Positions 21,845-33,341 of a stretch of 64,000 nucleotides of DNA are shown in pieces. Under the pieces are notes generated by a model. That model did not search any database. It was given only the letters and a program-made list of their open reading frames with translations, and was not told the DNA's origin. The stretch is taken from positions 185,189-249,188 of the forward strand of contig CAJNDS010000035.1 in NCBI GenBank assembly GCA_905221605.1. The letters are read 5' to 3'. The position numbers and the translations under genes are program-made. How positions within the stretch are numbered: position 1 is the stretch's first letter; every line of letters starts with the position of its first letter. The DNA comes from Symbiodinium natans. Lineage: Eukaryota > Sar > Dinophyceae > Suessiales > Symbiodiniaceae.

Positions 21845-24800
21845 TCTTGTGATGTGGGCTTTATGCTTTCTGTTTCCAACACTCGCTTGTGTGATGTCTA
21901 ATTGAAAATGAAAGACCTTTAGGCCGAGAGGAAAGCCGCCTGGAGAGCCTCCCAGAAGGCTTTGGAGGCGCACTCAGCTCTGTTCCAAGTTACCCACAGT
22001 TACCTGCACCCCTCCGGTTTAGGGCGATGGGCACAAGGTCGCAAGCTCGGCTCCACTTGTGAGAGACCTGCAGCGAGCGTGTGGGAGTTGCACCGTGTTG
22101 CACCCAGGAGGTGGAAGAGAGCCTGAACGGCAAAGCGTGCGCCTGCCAGACGGGGTCATTTTTTGGCACTATGTTGTGCATTGTGATCTTTGTGAGCTTC
22201 TTCGTCTTCTCCTCCGTGTGCTACGTGCTTAGCTGCTAAGCCTACGTCCTCAGCTCCTGGGCATATCTTGATTAGGCGTGGTAAAGCACGGCGAAGCCGC
22301 AGGGACCAGTGAGAGTACAAGGCGGGAGGCCCAAGAATATTGCAGTCATCGTAGCTGCATCTGTCTGCATTCCACACTGTTCTGTCGCTCAGGTCTTTTC
22401 AGCTACGGGTCGTGCCCTGCCTGTGAGGGCAGCATATCTTCCGAATTTTAAAGAATGTTTTGTGCGGGGTTACCCGCGTCACTGTGTTGACTTGGGTCCG
22501 AGTCTTTTGTAGTTCCTCTGTCTGTCAACAACACCTTTTTTTTACCTGAGTCAACACCAATCTTCAATGGGTTCATTCTGCAGGGTGCTCTGGCAATGAC
22601 GATGCAGCACACATCCATCCCCGTAGCCGCCATAGCCGCCGTAGCCAGGCTGTTGGGTTTTTCAAGCCTAGAGGAGCCCTGCAATGTGGATAGCACAGTG
22701 CTTGCGAAGAGCTGGACTTTGGACTATGAGACGAAGTCCGCCCGCATGTCAGGGCTAGTGCCCCAGACCTCTCACTTCACTCGAACGGCTGTGTCTCAAA
22801 GCAACTAACACTTACATGGCATCTTCTGGTTAAGGTCTACCTTGCTGAGAGTGAAGCACTGAGCTGGCAGTCTCGCGTGTTCAATGCTCTAATTCAGAAG
22901 CCTGTCTGCCATTTCTGCACTTTCAGTTGAGGTCAAAGAGGCCGCGAAGGTTTCGTGCTCAGGCTTTGGTGAGCCATGCCACATGACATGAGTCACAGGT
23001 GCCCACTTGTTCCGCAACACTTTAGTGGGGCCAAGGCCGGACCTCTCCAGCCTATGCATGTGCAAGGACTGCAGGACTGCCGGCGTCTCAGAAAAGCGCA
23101 GCGAAAAGCGACGAGCAGAGAGGGGGGGGGGCTTGGCCATGGTGCGCTTGGCCGAGGCTCAAGCAGCTGATCTACACTGAGACCAGAATCCGCCAAAAAA
23201 AGAACGGCTTGCCAGACTTGACACATTGCCCTTACAAGCCACCATCTTTGCCACGAGCCTCGGGGTAAGAGAAGCCAATCGACATGGGGCTCTGAATGGC
23301 TTGCAGCTTAATCATGAGCTGTGACTGAGACTCCAACCTGAGCAGTGAGTACATTTTCTGTTTGTTTGTGTGATGTTTTGCGCTCCACCTGCCTTCACTT
23401 CCTGTGATTGAAGAACTTCATCAGAGACAAGCTTGCGAGGGTGTTGTGTGGTTACAGTCTAGTCGTAGTGCGGTCTTGACCTGGGACTCCTGAAATGCAA
23501 GAATCCAGAACAGGTCATCCCCGAAGGAACAAATTGGGAGGTCAGGGGCTGCAGTTCAAAGACCCACAGCATGGAACAGCGAGCACAGTGGCGCTGGATG
23601 CACAGACCTGCAATCGATTGACGCCGCCCATGGCTCGAGCGCTTTTCAGATATTTGTATGCCTAGATGGTAGGTCCAGCATTCCAAGTGGGCCACAGCAG
23701 AATGTCTCAAAGTGAATGAGAAGGCAGATTCCGGATTATTCTGGTAAGAGTGCTAAGAGGTTTTGTGTTCGGCCGTGGCTTCAACTGGGGACGGAGCTCC
23801 ATGGCTGCTCGGCTTGCAGATGTTTGTGCATTTGATCCGGGACGTTGGTGTCTTAAGCGTTGAGGCCGACCTGATCCAGATGATGGAGTCGGGTTCTTCA
23901 TATCCAGGCTCCGTTGCTTCCGGATGCCTCTTTTGAATTTTGGGGCGCTCGAGACGCCTGTTTCCGATCAGGTTGGACTAAGCAAAAATACGACCAGTGT
24001 GCCACTGGACTGCTCAGGCAAGTGTGGATTCAATACCATTGTCGACATGAAAGTGGTCTGGATATGTATACTGTCTTGTGAGTTTGACATGATCGTGCTC
24101 CACAATATCTTGGGGAAACTGGTTTTGGGATCCTTCAGTGTGCCGATCAAACTCAGAGGAGTCAAGCCAATCGGCAGGATGCCGACTACTTTGACGTACG
24201 TGCACACGCCGCAGAAGCTTTCTTACAGCCAGGCAGCCAGCCCATTCCAGCCCTAATCTGTGTTTACCTCCATGAGTGTGCAGGCTTTGCGGGTGGAGCA
24301 GGAGGAGCCTACCCTTGTAACGCCACCGAAAGGCTAGCGGCTAGCCCACAATGCTTTGCTGCACAGTTTGTTCAACTTGATATGTCTCTTGGCACGGCAA
24401 GACTTTCGCATGCTCCGCCAGACCAGTGGCAACATCGCCAGCGGCAGATGCCCGCACAGGCCTCCGAGTGCACTCTCTGCTTCTTCTCTTCCCTGGCACC
24501 TCAAACTTTCTTCATTCTGCTTGGCCCGAGGACGAGCAGATGAGGTGCGCATGGCCCCCTGAAGAAATTCTCCACCTACACAGCTTACGCAAGCACAAAC
24601 CTACTCTTCTGTCTCCCTCTCCGTGATTGTTCTTGATCGACGCCTGTCGGCACAACGTAGCGCAGCACGCTGCTGGTGGGACTCTGGCGAGGCATCACCC
24701 GAGAAGTTTGCTTCAGATGCCTGGAGACGGAAAAGTTCCAACAGCAAGGCTGCTCTTCCTGGTGTTGGTTTTGGGCCTGTATTGTCTTGCATCATGATCA

Positions 24801-25120
24801 TGAGTGTTGTCATCCATTGCAGGCAGGCACACAAGTCATTCACTCGCAACCAAGTTGAGGAGATTCGACTCCGGCTTTCATATCTCTGTGCAACCTGTGC
24901 AACCTTCGCAACCTCTCGTGTTGCAATGGTACACTCACGCGGCTTCCTTGACAGAGGAGGCCCTTCGGGATGTTCGCATTCTCTCGCCTGGTGGTGATGC
25001 CTGCTGTCCTGGCTCTGTATGTTCTCGACCAGAGAGTCGCGAGAGTTGGCGCTCCATGTGCCACATGTATGCCGTCCTGAGGCCACGGCTTGGTCCTGGA
25101 AGGTGCCTTAACTGGAGTTT

Positions 25121-25176
25121 CTCAGAGCATCTCAGAGCATCTCAGAGCATCTCAGAGCATCTCAGAGCCTCTCAGA
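25121..25176. repeat. 10-bp repeat (CTCAGAGCAT)n
   Basis: Five tandem units, the last altered to CTCAGAGCCT, just upstream of the first recognised phosphatase exon and therefore probably intronic. Confidence 0.9.
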
Positions 25177-25333
25177 TCTGGAATGTGTTCTGTGCAATTC
25201 AGGAGCTACCTGAGCAAGTGCGCAACGCCTTGCGTTTCTTGCGAGGGCTGTCAGCCCTCCCCCACAGTATTGGGACCAGGCCACAGGGTCTCGAAGTTTG
25301 CTCGCACCGACTCGCACCGGTTCTGCTTCTCAG

Positions 25334-26648
25334 GCCGTTTCTGCCAGCCACTTGGCCAGAAGCCAAGCCTACATTGGTTTTGGACTTGGACGAGACCCTG
25401 GTAGTGCCCTCAGCAATGTTGCAAGAGTCAGATGAAGCCAAACAGGTCCTGTCACTTTAGCGGATCTGCTTGTGATTTACTGACTGGTGGGCTGAGGTTC
25501 ACTGTTGTCGTGGTTCTTCTCCTATTGGCTTGACTAGAGCACCTGACCTGCTGGTGGAGGTTACGCCAGTGCTCTCATGTTTGCAGAGTATGCTTCTTGA
25601 GTGCCACCTGTTTCAGTTCGACGATGCTGCTGGTACTGGGCGTGTTTATTTCCGACCTTTTGCGCAGATCTTTCTCGAGGTTCGCTGTGGCATGGCTTTG
25701 ACTGAGAAGGTTTCGTATGGTCGCGTGACTCGCAGGGAGGGCACCGGAATCATTATGTTGCTGTACATGAAAGTTGTCTCGGGTGCGCTGCTAAAATTTC
25801 GCACGGAGCATTCGTGGCTTTTGGTCATGAGTGGTGACGCAATGCTGCTTGTAAGCGACTAGGGCGAGACAGGAGTCATCAGAGTCTCTCAGAGCTGAGT
25901 TGTGGCAGCCATGGCAGGTGATCTCGAGGTTCTTCGAGGTCGTGGTCTTCACGGCCTCCCAGCAATCCTACGCAGACCAGGCCAGACAGGAACACACGCA
26001 CACACATACGTCTCCAAAGCTCTCTGTAGCTCTTTAAGCAGAGCTGCTTCGAGAGGTCGTCGATGCTCTGGACCCACGGCGTGTTTTCGTCTCGCATCGG
26101 CTCTACCGGCAGCATTGTACGGACTGTTGGAGGGGGGGAAGGAGAGGTGTTGGAGAAGATTGGAGAAGTGCGTGTCGCAGCATGTCAGAGATACTGCCAT
26201 CCTGAAGGGAAGAGTGATAAGAAGTGGCAAGTACAGTCGTCAGCTCACCTGCAGGAGTTTCATGGCGCCTTCTTTAAGGAGCTGGGCCTGCTTGGCAGAT
26301 CGCTGTCCAAGGCCGGAGGGCATCCTACGTCTTTCCCCGGGTCGAAGCTGTGGACTTCTCGCCAGTGCGTGCTGATCGACAACTCACCTGTGTCGGTTGT
26401 ATGCAACACCGAGAACAGCGCACAAAGCTTAGCGATGCTTCAAGCCCAGAGGACCCCGACGCCCTCCAAATTGAAGATGTTAGGTCTTGATTCGCAGTTG
26501 GTACGGTGACATGGCAGACCAGGACACATCTGTGCCGACCAGTGCATGAAGACGCGCTGTACACTGTACATCTTTGCTGTTTGTGCCTGCTTGAACTGTT
26601 ATTTTGCCTGTCCTTGAGGAGCTCCTGGCCCTTCGAGAAGTGCTGGAG
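25334..26648 (+). CDS. FCP1/SCP-like protein phosphatase (NIF/HAD domain), eight exons, ends not set
   Basis: The NLI-interacting-factor domain of CTD-type Ser/Thr phosphatases can be followed through short exons. 25334-25400 has LVLDLDETL, the catalytic DxDxT motif. 25587-25679 has GRVYFRPFAQIFLE. 25918-25980 has RFFEVVVFTASQQSYADQ. 26056-26121 has VVDALDPRRVFVSHRLYRQH. 26255-26311 has GAFFKELGLLGRSLSK. 26366 to about 26420 has CVLIDNSPVSVVCNTENSA, the second catalytic Asp. 26498-26522 has WYGDMADQ, and 26619-26648 has ELLALREVLE. The order and spacing match the family from end to end. Donors are GT (exons 1, 2 and 8), GC (after 25980 and 26311) and GA (after 26121 and 26522). The donor after about 26420 is unclear. 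Upstream start and downstream stop are not identified. The family dephosphorylates phosphoserine, classically on RNA polymerase II, but the substrate here is unknown. Confidence 0.82.
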
Positions 26649-28443
26649 GTCCGCTCAGCTTCCGGGAGTCTTGAAGGTGCAGCTTGAAAGGTTCGATTGG
26701 TGTGTGCCAGGACATGCGACATTCCTTAACTCGAGGATCGGTCGCCCTTTGCGTTTTCGAGATCATTTGCTGCTGCATTCCTGGTGTATTCCTGGTGTAT
26801 TGCGGTGTGTGCCTTTGTTTGTGTTGTTTGCCCTGCTCGCCAGGCATTGGCTTTGACAGGCGGGCGAGTACAACGCAAGATCTGCGTGACACGCAGAGCT
26901 CAGTCGCAATGGCCTGTGGTTGCCGATCTCGGAAGGTATTTATCAAAGCCTCAAGCCCTCCACGACTTTCTGCAGGTCCTCAAGTGGCAGTGGCTACTGA
27001 TGGGTGTTGAAGGGTATTGATATTGCCAGAGCTGCAGGTGCCCTTGGCGGTGCCGCTGGATTCCTTCGACTGGCATGGCCATTCGGGTCCAGGACGAAGT
27101 CTCGTGTCCTCTTGTATTCAAGGTAAGAGCAGTGTAGAAGTGCAGGAGACTCCATACCAGTGAAAGGCCGCTGTGAAGGAGTAGTATCCTGAAATTAGTT
27201 TTTTAGTGAATCTCAGATGAACCTTCTGAGAATCTGTGGCGCCTGCACTTGTGTTCAGCCTGAGAGTTGGGACCGGGACTGAGCTGTGAAACCACAGCCA
27301 TGCAACAATGGGACTGTTGCACAATAAAGCTTGCGCCTGCTTGCACCTGATGCCGGTCGTACCTACAGTGACCTACAGTAGATATCTAGATTATCTAGTG
27401 CTCCCCTTATTCACGCTACTGAGGGATCAGTACCAGAGTTGCGATGCGTTGCCGGCAGCCAACGGCTCAAGCTCTGTCCCGAAGCTCCGACAGCCTCAGG
27501 CCAATCCTACGACATGTGAAGGATTAGGGTTAGGACGGTTTCAACGGCTGGGTTTGCTCATCGCTTCTTGACATGAGGATGGGTCAGGCGGCCTGCGCTG
27601 AATCCATTTGCCAGACCGTGCCGACCTCAATGTCCGGAGCAGAGCAGCATGTGCTGCAAGCATCATGCGGGTTCCGCGACACTCGTCCCCGCTTTTGGTG
27701 TCGTTTCTCGCCTGAAGGGCGGACAGCCGAAAGCCATCGCAGAAGAGGAGGTTACATACTGCCAGAGCGATCGTGACAGCAAGCAGCTAGACAAGGCCCA
27801 CGCTGTTCTGATGCTCAGCACTGACTGTAGGGCACTGCTTAAAGTCTTGGCAGGTTGCACTTCCAAGGCTGTTGGGAGCAAAGGAAGATTCGGGCAGAAG
27901 TGTTGGGGCCTTAGCCTCACCCTGTTATTCTGCCAGCCGGAAGCGCACAGTGTGATGAGTTTCTTCCGTTCCAAGGGTGACAAGTCATCACCGCTGAAGG
28001 AGAGTTGCAGTCAAGATTGGTTAGTGCTTTCATCGGGCTGACCTGTGGGGGTGCAAATCGTTGATCATCTTCAAGTCTCGAGGAGGATGAAGTTCTGGGA
28101 GGCATTGATCTCGACGCCGAGGTTGAAGCCATGTTCTTGGATGCAGTTGGGTTATTGAAGTTATTGAAAACGTGGGAAAGAACTAGTAGCACACCGGATC
28201 ACCGTAGCCGAGGCAGCTTCCAGTCTCCTTGCAGAGATGCCGACTGCAGATCCTTTAGATGCAGGTGGGACTTGTGTGGGCTTGCTGTAGGCTGAGATAA
28301 TGCATCCGGAGAGGCCACCAGCACAGCAAGGACAGCAAGGCACGTGTTTCTATGGCAGGTCAGGGATGCAAACATTTCTGAATCTATGAAACATGCGCGC
28401 CTTAGGCCCTGCGAAAGTTGGAGAGGCCTGACATGCACATAAG
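26649..28443. other. No recognised gene; probable phosphatase 3' end and next gene's 5' part
   Basis: The last exon of the phosphatase must lie here but was not found. An acidic island near 28074-28147 (EEDEVLGGIDLDAEVEAMF) and a frame from 27650 to 27840 look weakly coding. Confidence 0.3.
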
Positions 28444-29025
28444 ATGGCAAACGATTGCATCGCATCGCTGTGTGCAGCCGAAACGCCGCTCCTCACAGGG
28501 CCGAAGCCCGAAAGCAAGTACTGCCATTTCTACTGTTCACCTGCCACGCTTGAACATGCCATGCTGCAAGTTGGCAAGGGATACGCACCCTTTTCTCAGC
28601 TTTCTCCTGGCGTCTCGCTTGAGGCAGAATGGCTTTCACACTGTGAAGTCAAAGAAGACGTTCTTCTGGAGGCACTATGGGGGTCAAGCTTCCATTGTTC
28701 TCTGCGACAGTGCAATGCTTCCCTTGGCTGCCTGAAGGTCATGGTATCCTCTACACGCCGCTGTGAAATACAATGACTTGGAAACCGTAAGGCTTTTGAT
28801 CACTGCAGGCGTTGCTGATTCCTTGTGCTTCTTTTCACGAATCCGTGCACACCGATGCGTAATCCTACCTTTGGGAGGGCTTGCTTTCCAGGTGCAGATC
28901 TGCAGAAGCTGAACTCCAGGGGCGAGACGCCAATGCCTCAAAACAGGGCGGCCTTGTTCAAGTCTTGGTCAGTGAGACGACTGCCATACAGCCACAACCA
29001 GCCCCTCAGCGCATGGTGCTGGTAG
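28444..29025 (+). CDS. Ankyrin-repeat protein exons
   Basis: A coding island opens with ATG at 28444 (MANDCIASLCAAETPLLTGP) and runs to about 28684. An exon at 28738-28808 then encodes YPLHAAVKYNDLETVRLLIT, a clear ankyrin helix pair. A GC-AG intron (28809-28891) splits the Gly codon. The next exon continues with GADLQKLNSRGETPM, the start of the next ankyrin repeat. The frame then runs on to about 29025. Ankyrin repeats mediate protein-protein contact. More exons probably follow, and the U-box domain 2.7 kb downstream on the same strand may belong to the same protein. The acceptor before 28738 is inferred from an in-frame stop just upstream. Confidence 0.65.
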
Positions 29026-31759
29026 GATGCTAGATGATGCAAGTGCTGCATGTGAGACGCGGGACTACACGTCACGAGTCCTGCCAGGCCTGAGCAGCTT
29101 GCAGAGCGCTAGTGGCTCAGACTAGTGCACGATTCAGCAAGCGCGTGGTTGACTTGGGAAGGCCAGTCGGAACACCGCTTGCTGCGTCTGATGTCTTGCC
29201 AGGTTTGAACCGATCAGGTTCCCACGCTGACATTCTTCAAGCCCTGCATCACGCAAAGGTCATTGGCTCGGCTTCAGGAAAGAGGGCTGGATTCGCTTTT
29301 TGGATGTGAGGAATCATTCTGTGAACAGCCAGGGGAAGAAGAAGTCATCCATGAAGGCCTGTCAAAGTTGCGATAGACCAGGACACTAAGAGGTGTTACT
29401 TCTCGCAGTGAGTGGATTGTTGGAGTCAGGCGAAGTCCAGCACAGCATCGTCCCTGGAGTTTACACCCCGAGGTGGCCGTCATGCAATCATACAGGTGAT
29501 GGTTTGCTGCCACCCCGATGTGGTAATGTGGCTAACACTTGGCGAGCTGGAGAATTGTGCCAAGCGCTGCTGGGAATGATCGGCAGGCGTATGAGACGAG
29601 CCGAGCCCGAGACTTGCAAAGCCAAGCACACGGAATTCGTTTGAGTCTTGCCGTTTCCAGCACCACCGCAAGACTCACAATAGTAGTTTGCAAGACTTTC
29701 AGGAGTTCGCTCTGTTTCAGTGTGACAATATGACAAAAGAAGGCGGTACACAGTCATCTTCAGCATGAATTACATGCACAGCCCGGCCGGGACTCACCTG
29801 TCTGGCCATACAGCCACGGTCAGTGTGGAGCAGACCCTCCGGAGAACCTCCGGAGTCTCTTGCACCAAGCTTCCAACTGCGAAGGGCCAAAAGCCGCCAC
29901 GAGTTTGACTCGCAGGTGTGGCAGTGTGGCAGTGTGGCACTTCTCTGTACTATTCCGTGCCGTTGGAGTTTGGATTGGGCCACGCCTCCGCCATCGAACA
30001 TCGGAGCCAGGTAGGAATTGTGTTTAAATGGTATGATCTAAAGGCTTCAGACCCGCATGGAACAGATGGGTATCCAACGTACGTGCCCCAAGGTTTGGCG
30101 TCCACCCATGGCCACCTTATCGATATTAACCAGCCAACTGCTCTGTAAAGTCTGCGCTGGTGTCGATTTAAATGCGGTTGCGGGCTGTCCTAGCATGCGC
30201 TGCTGGATGCTTGGTTCCTTGTCAGACACGCAATCGACTTGCCCTCCGAAGAAAGCTGAGGACCTCCATGATGTATACCGTCAATGCCAGTAGAGGCCAC
30301 GCCGGCTCTTTTTGGGTAACTGCGCACCAGATGCCCAATGATGCCCGCTGGAAAGGAACGCGCTTTCACGGGGTGCCACCCCGCGGAGCGCAGATTTGCC
30401 GACTCCCCGCTCAGTACAGCCAGGAGGCCTTCGGCGGGTTTTGCGTGTTGTGCAGCTTGTGCACAGGGTCCTTGTGAGTGCAGGCTAGTGACGAAGATGA
30501 TGACTTTGACTGTGCAGCACCTACCCTGCCATGAATGCAAACCTAGCTTGTCATGCTAGCAAGCTGTCGTTGGCCACACAAAGCCACCGAGGGCCGGCTC
30601 AGTCAGAAGCATCCGATTCATCCTCGAGGCACATGTCGTCATACTCCGGAGTCGGCGTGAGTGACACGCATGAACTGTGCATTGCATGTGAGCGCTTTCC
30701 CCTTTGCTCACAGTGCGAACGACTTCGGCCTGAACCAGCCAGATGCGCTGTCAGAGGCCAGGGGATCAGTGAAAAGGATCCATCCGGTCCATATATTTAC
30801 TGCCTCTTCACAGGTTGATTCGGCTTCGGCCTCTGCTGGAAGCCCTTCTGTCAGGCCATGTGTGAATCGAGTGTGCTGAGTCGAGAATTCACTGAACAAG
30901 TCATGCAGCTGTCCTGCTCAGTCGGCATAGCTCCGCCTACGAGTTGCCGAGATTCGGTCGGCACCTTTCCTGTTCTTCAAGATGCAGCTTGGTGTACCGA
31001 TTCAGACACAACAGGCCTAGCAGACTCTGATCTCTCAGAGACTGACTTTCTGGGTGTCGGTGAGGCAGTGAAATCTGACGTGTGGGCAAGTTCTCTGCGG
31101 TGTTTGAGCCCTGACAGACGGATGACAGCCACGATTCAGATTCTGATGGAGACCTCTCAAATGTCAACGAGGTTGACCTTGAGGCCTCAAGTCTTGCTTA
31201 GACGCCAGCAAGCCACACCTGGGACATCTGCGAACCTGTGAGTTTGCACCGGTTTTCACCGGTTTGCACCGGTTTGCAACATCAGGATGAGGACGAAATC
31301 CAGGAGATACCCAATCCACCACAGCTGCCTTTGGTGTCGGAGGTTTCGGAAATATGACACTCGAGCAAGCGCACACAAACTTGCAGTAGGGCTGGACGTG
31401 CTCTTGACTTTCCACCTCGAACTCACGTGCCAGGAACGCTTGCAGGAAGTATGGCCTTTAGGAGATGCTGCGTTCGGCATCTTTGTCTGACCTGAGCTTA
31501 GAGCACACAGTGGCACACAGGATCACAAAAACAGGGGTGTAGGAACTTAGGACATTATGATTAGCAAAGGCAGAAGTTGTATGTCTGGCTGGACATCCGG
31601 TCGTAAGGCAGTAGGGATTCAGCATCTGCATTCCACGATTCCGTGCACCGTAGTGTTGAGGTCCGATTACTCATGACGTGATGACAGATCCCGTCGTAAA
31701 GCCCTAAGACTATGTGTCGACATGTGTATGTGTGCCGACAGAGTCGACATCCCTGCAAG
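29026..31759. other. Unassigned, possible middle exons of an ankyrin/U-box gene
   Basis: Short islands on the + strand include about 29208-29262 (LNRSGSHADILQALHHAK) and acidic Ser/Asp-rich stretches at 30990-31070 and 31136-31190. A 10-11 bp repeat (CACCGGTTTG) lies at 31246-31278. No reliable join was made. Confidence 0.3.
31246..31278. repeat. Short repeat (CACCGGTTTGC)n
   Basis: Three tandem near-copies of an 11-bp unit. Confidence 0.8.
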
Positions 31760-31965
31760 GTCTGTGCGGATGGATACACGTATGAGCGCACGGCAATCGG
31801 CAGGTGGTTCGAAGCGTTATGGTCCCAGTCGAAGCTCACACACTTAGTTAGCGATGTGGATCTGGCTCATACATACATTGGGGCAAGGTCACGCAAGAGT
31901 CCTGTAACTGGTCAGAGTTTGCCTCATGTGGAGATGGCAGGGCGCTTAGATCGTGGGGTCGTGTA
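31760..31965 (+). CDS. U-box domain of a probable E3 ubiquitin ligase (two exons)
   Basis: Exon 31760-31813 encodes VCADGYTYERTAIGRWFE, the core of a U-box (a RING-like fold without zinc that recruits the E2 enzyme). After a GC-AG intron, the exon from 31898 encodes SPVTGQSLPHVE, the matching C-terminal half of the U-box. Together they follow the family pattern in which DG.TYER..I..W is followed by PvTg..L. The N-terminal PI/DP part must sit in an exon upstream that I did not find. The frame remains open between the halves, so the intron call rests on family length. Ankyrin exons upstream on the same strand suggest a combined ankyrin/U-box ligase. That link is inferred. Confidence 0.7.
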
Positions 31966-32153
31966 GCAGCCGTGTGTCGCAGACACAGTTTCCGCGTGTC
32001 TGCTCAAGCTGGAAGGTGCCAAACCATTCGGTCAGAACACTGCTGAAGACTCTCATAGACATGACCGACAAGCCCAAAGCCTGGGCCACTGACAAGCGCT
32101 TCTTAAGACTAAGAAAAACGTGACACGGTTCCTGGCGTTCAATCCTGCGACAG

Positions 32154-32423
32154 GTGCAAGACACGTCTCGGCCGTTGACGCCCGTCGCGACAAAGGGCAG
32201 CTCGCCGCCAGAGATGGTCGACCTACAGTCAAGATCTATGTCTGGACATATTCCAGACCTGTCGGGAGACGAAAAGCCATGCTTGTGCCCACCGCCCTCA
32301 TCAACCGACGCAGAGACCGACTTGGTTCGTGGATCTTCTTCCGCGGCCTTCTCAGCGGTTCTCGCGATTCTCAACACTGTGCGTGAAGTAACGATGTGTT
32401 CTTGCTCTTCAAAACGAAGCTGA
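32154..32423 (+). CDS. Candidate exon, Ser/Pro-rich protein
   Basis: After a CGACAG acceptor, the frame reads VQDTSRPLTPVATKG and SSPPEMVDLQSRSMSGHIPD, then an Asp/Glu and Ser-rich stretch, and ends at a TGA at 32421. The low-complexity, disordered style is typical of a linker or tail. It may be the tail of the U-box gene or part of a separate gene before the prefoldin gene. Confidence 0.3.
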   Translation: MQDTSRPLTPVATKGSSPPEMVDLQSRSMSGHIPDLSGDEKPCLCPPPSSTDAETDLVRGSSSAAFSAVLAILNTVREVTMCSCSSKRS

Positions 32424-33341
32424 GTAAGCTGTGTCCTGGTGCTTGCTGTTGCTAAGAGCAGCTCTTCATCCTCATCATCAACTCTGCAAAGATCTGCAAA
32501 GCACCATGGTCAAGAACAAGTCTCTGTTGATTCTGTTGATTCTCGCGTGCTGGCTTTGCACTCACCTTGGCACTTCTAGTCCTCACTTCCTTTAGCTGAG
32601 AGGCGTCGGGGAAGTCCTATTCCGGAGTCTAGGCCGGCAACTTTAGCGTCCCCCCAGACTCTTCTTGGTGCTTCAGTTGTGCCTACCAGGATGCCTTCCA
32701 TGTGAGCCTCCAGGACGGACAACATCAGCACTCACTGCTTCTCTCAAATTGTTGAGCAAACGCAAAATGCTGCTGTGCAGGACGCTGCTTGATGCCGTTT
32801 TCAGCAGGCGCACGAATCAATGTCGTGTGTGCCACGGCTGTCCCACCGCTGCATTTCTCAAGCATGTCTTTCTCAGAGAGTGCTGGTGCATGTAGTGACG
32901 CCAGAATGGCTCCGACAATTCATCAGAGGTCATAGTGTATCGTTCTTTTTAGTAGACGTCGCTTCTTTCCAAGCTCGCCAACCAGTTGCGACGAGGAAGA
33001 AGTTGCAAAGCGAATTCAAAATGGACAACGCAACCATGAAAACAGCAGTATGGGACTATTTGCATGTGTGTGAGCCTTTGCCGGAGTACAAGAATCTGCA
33101 AAGCTGCTCTGCTCCTCGCAGCTGTGAAGTGGGCTGTGGATCAGCATGTCCCAGACAGCACAAAGCACATTAGGAAGTTACGCAGCCGAGCTCGCAAACC
33201 CTAAGCACTTGAATTGCTAAGACACACGTACCAGGGCTCGAACTCTACATTCCAGTAGCTGGCCAACACAGGCGCTGCACCAAGGCCCATCACGTGTCGA
33301 TTTGGGCCACGTGCGCATCTTGGCAGGCCGAGCTTCACACA
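32424..33341. other. No recognised gene
   Basis: Weak islands near 32870-32930 (LVHVVTPEWLRQFIRG) and 33000-33100 (EFKMDNATMKTAVWDYLHV) look coding but match no family I can name. Confidence 0.3.

Larger units (their letters stand above)
21261..25333. other. Mostly unassigned, isolated coding islands
   Basis: There is a (TC)n run at 21811-21844 and an 11-G run near 23127. Weak + strand islands occur near 22590-22800 and 24830-24880 (AHKSFTRNQVEEIRLRL). The latter may be an upstream exon of the phosphatase gene that follows. No other family recognised. Confidence 0.35.

Noticed and set aside
22612-22651. CCGTAGCC words that recall the dinoflagellate spliced leader
   Set aside because: Only a GCC-repeat (CCGTAGCCGCCATAGCC). 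The following leader part (ATTTTGGCTCAAG) is absent, so it is not a leader relic or SL gene.
32870-32930. BRCT-like VVTPEWLRQFI
   Set aside because: Only the WL core is suggestive; the rest of the domain is not found nearby.
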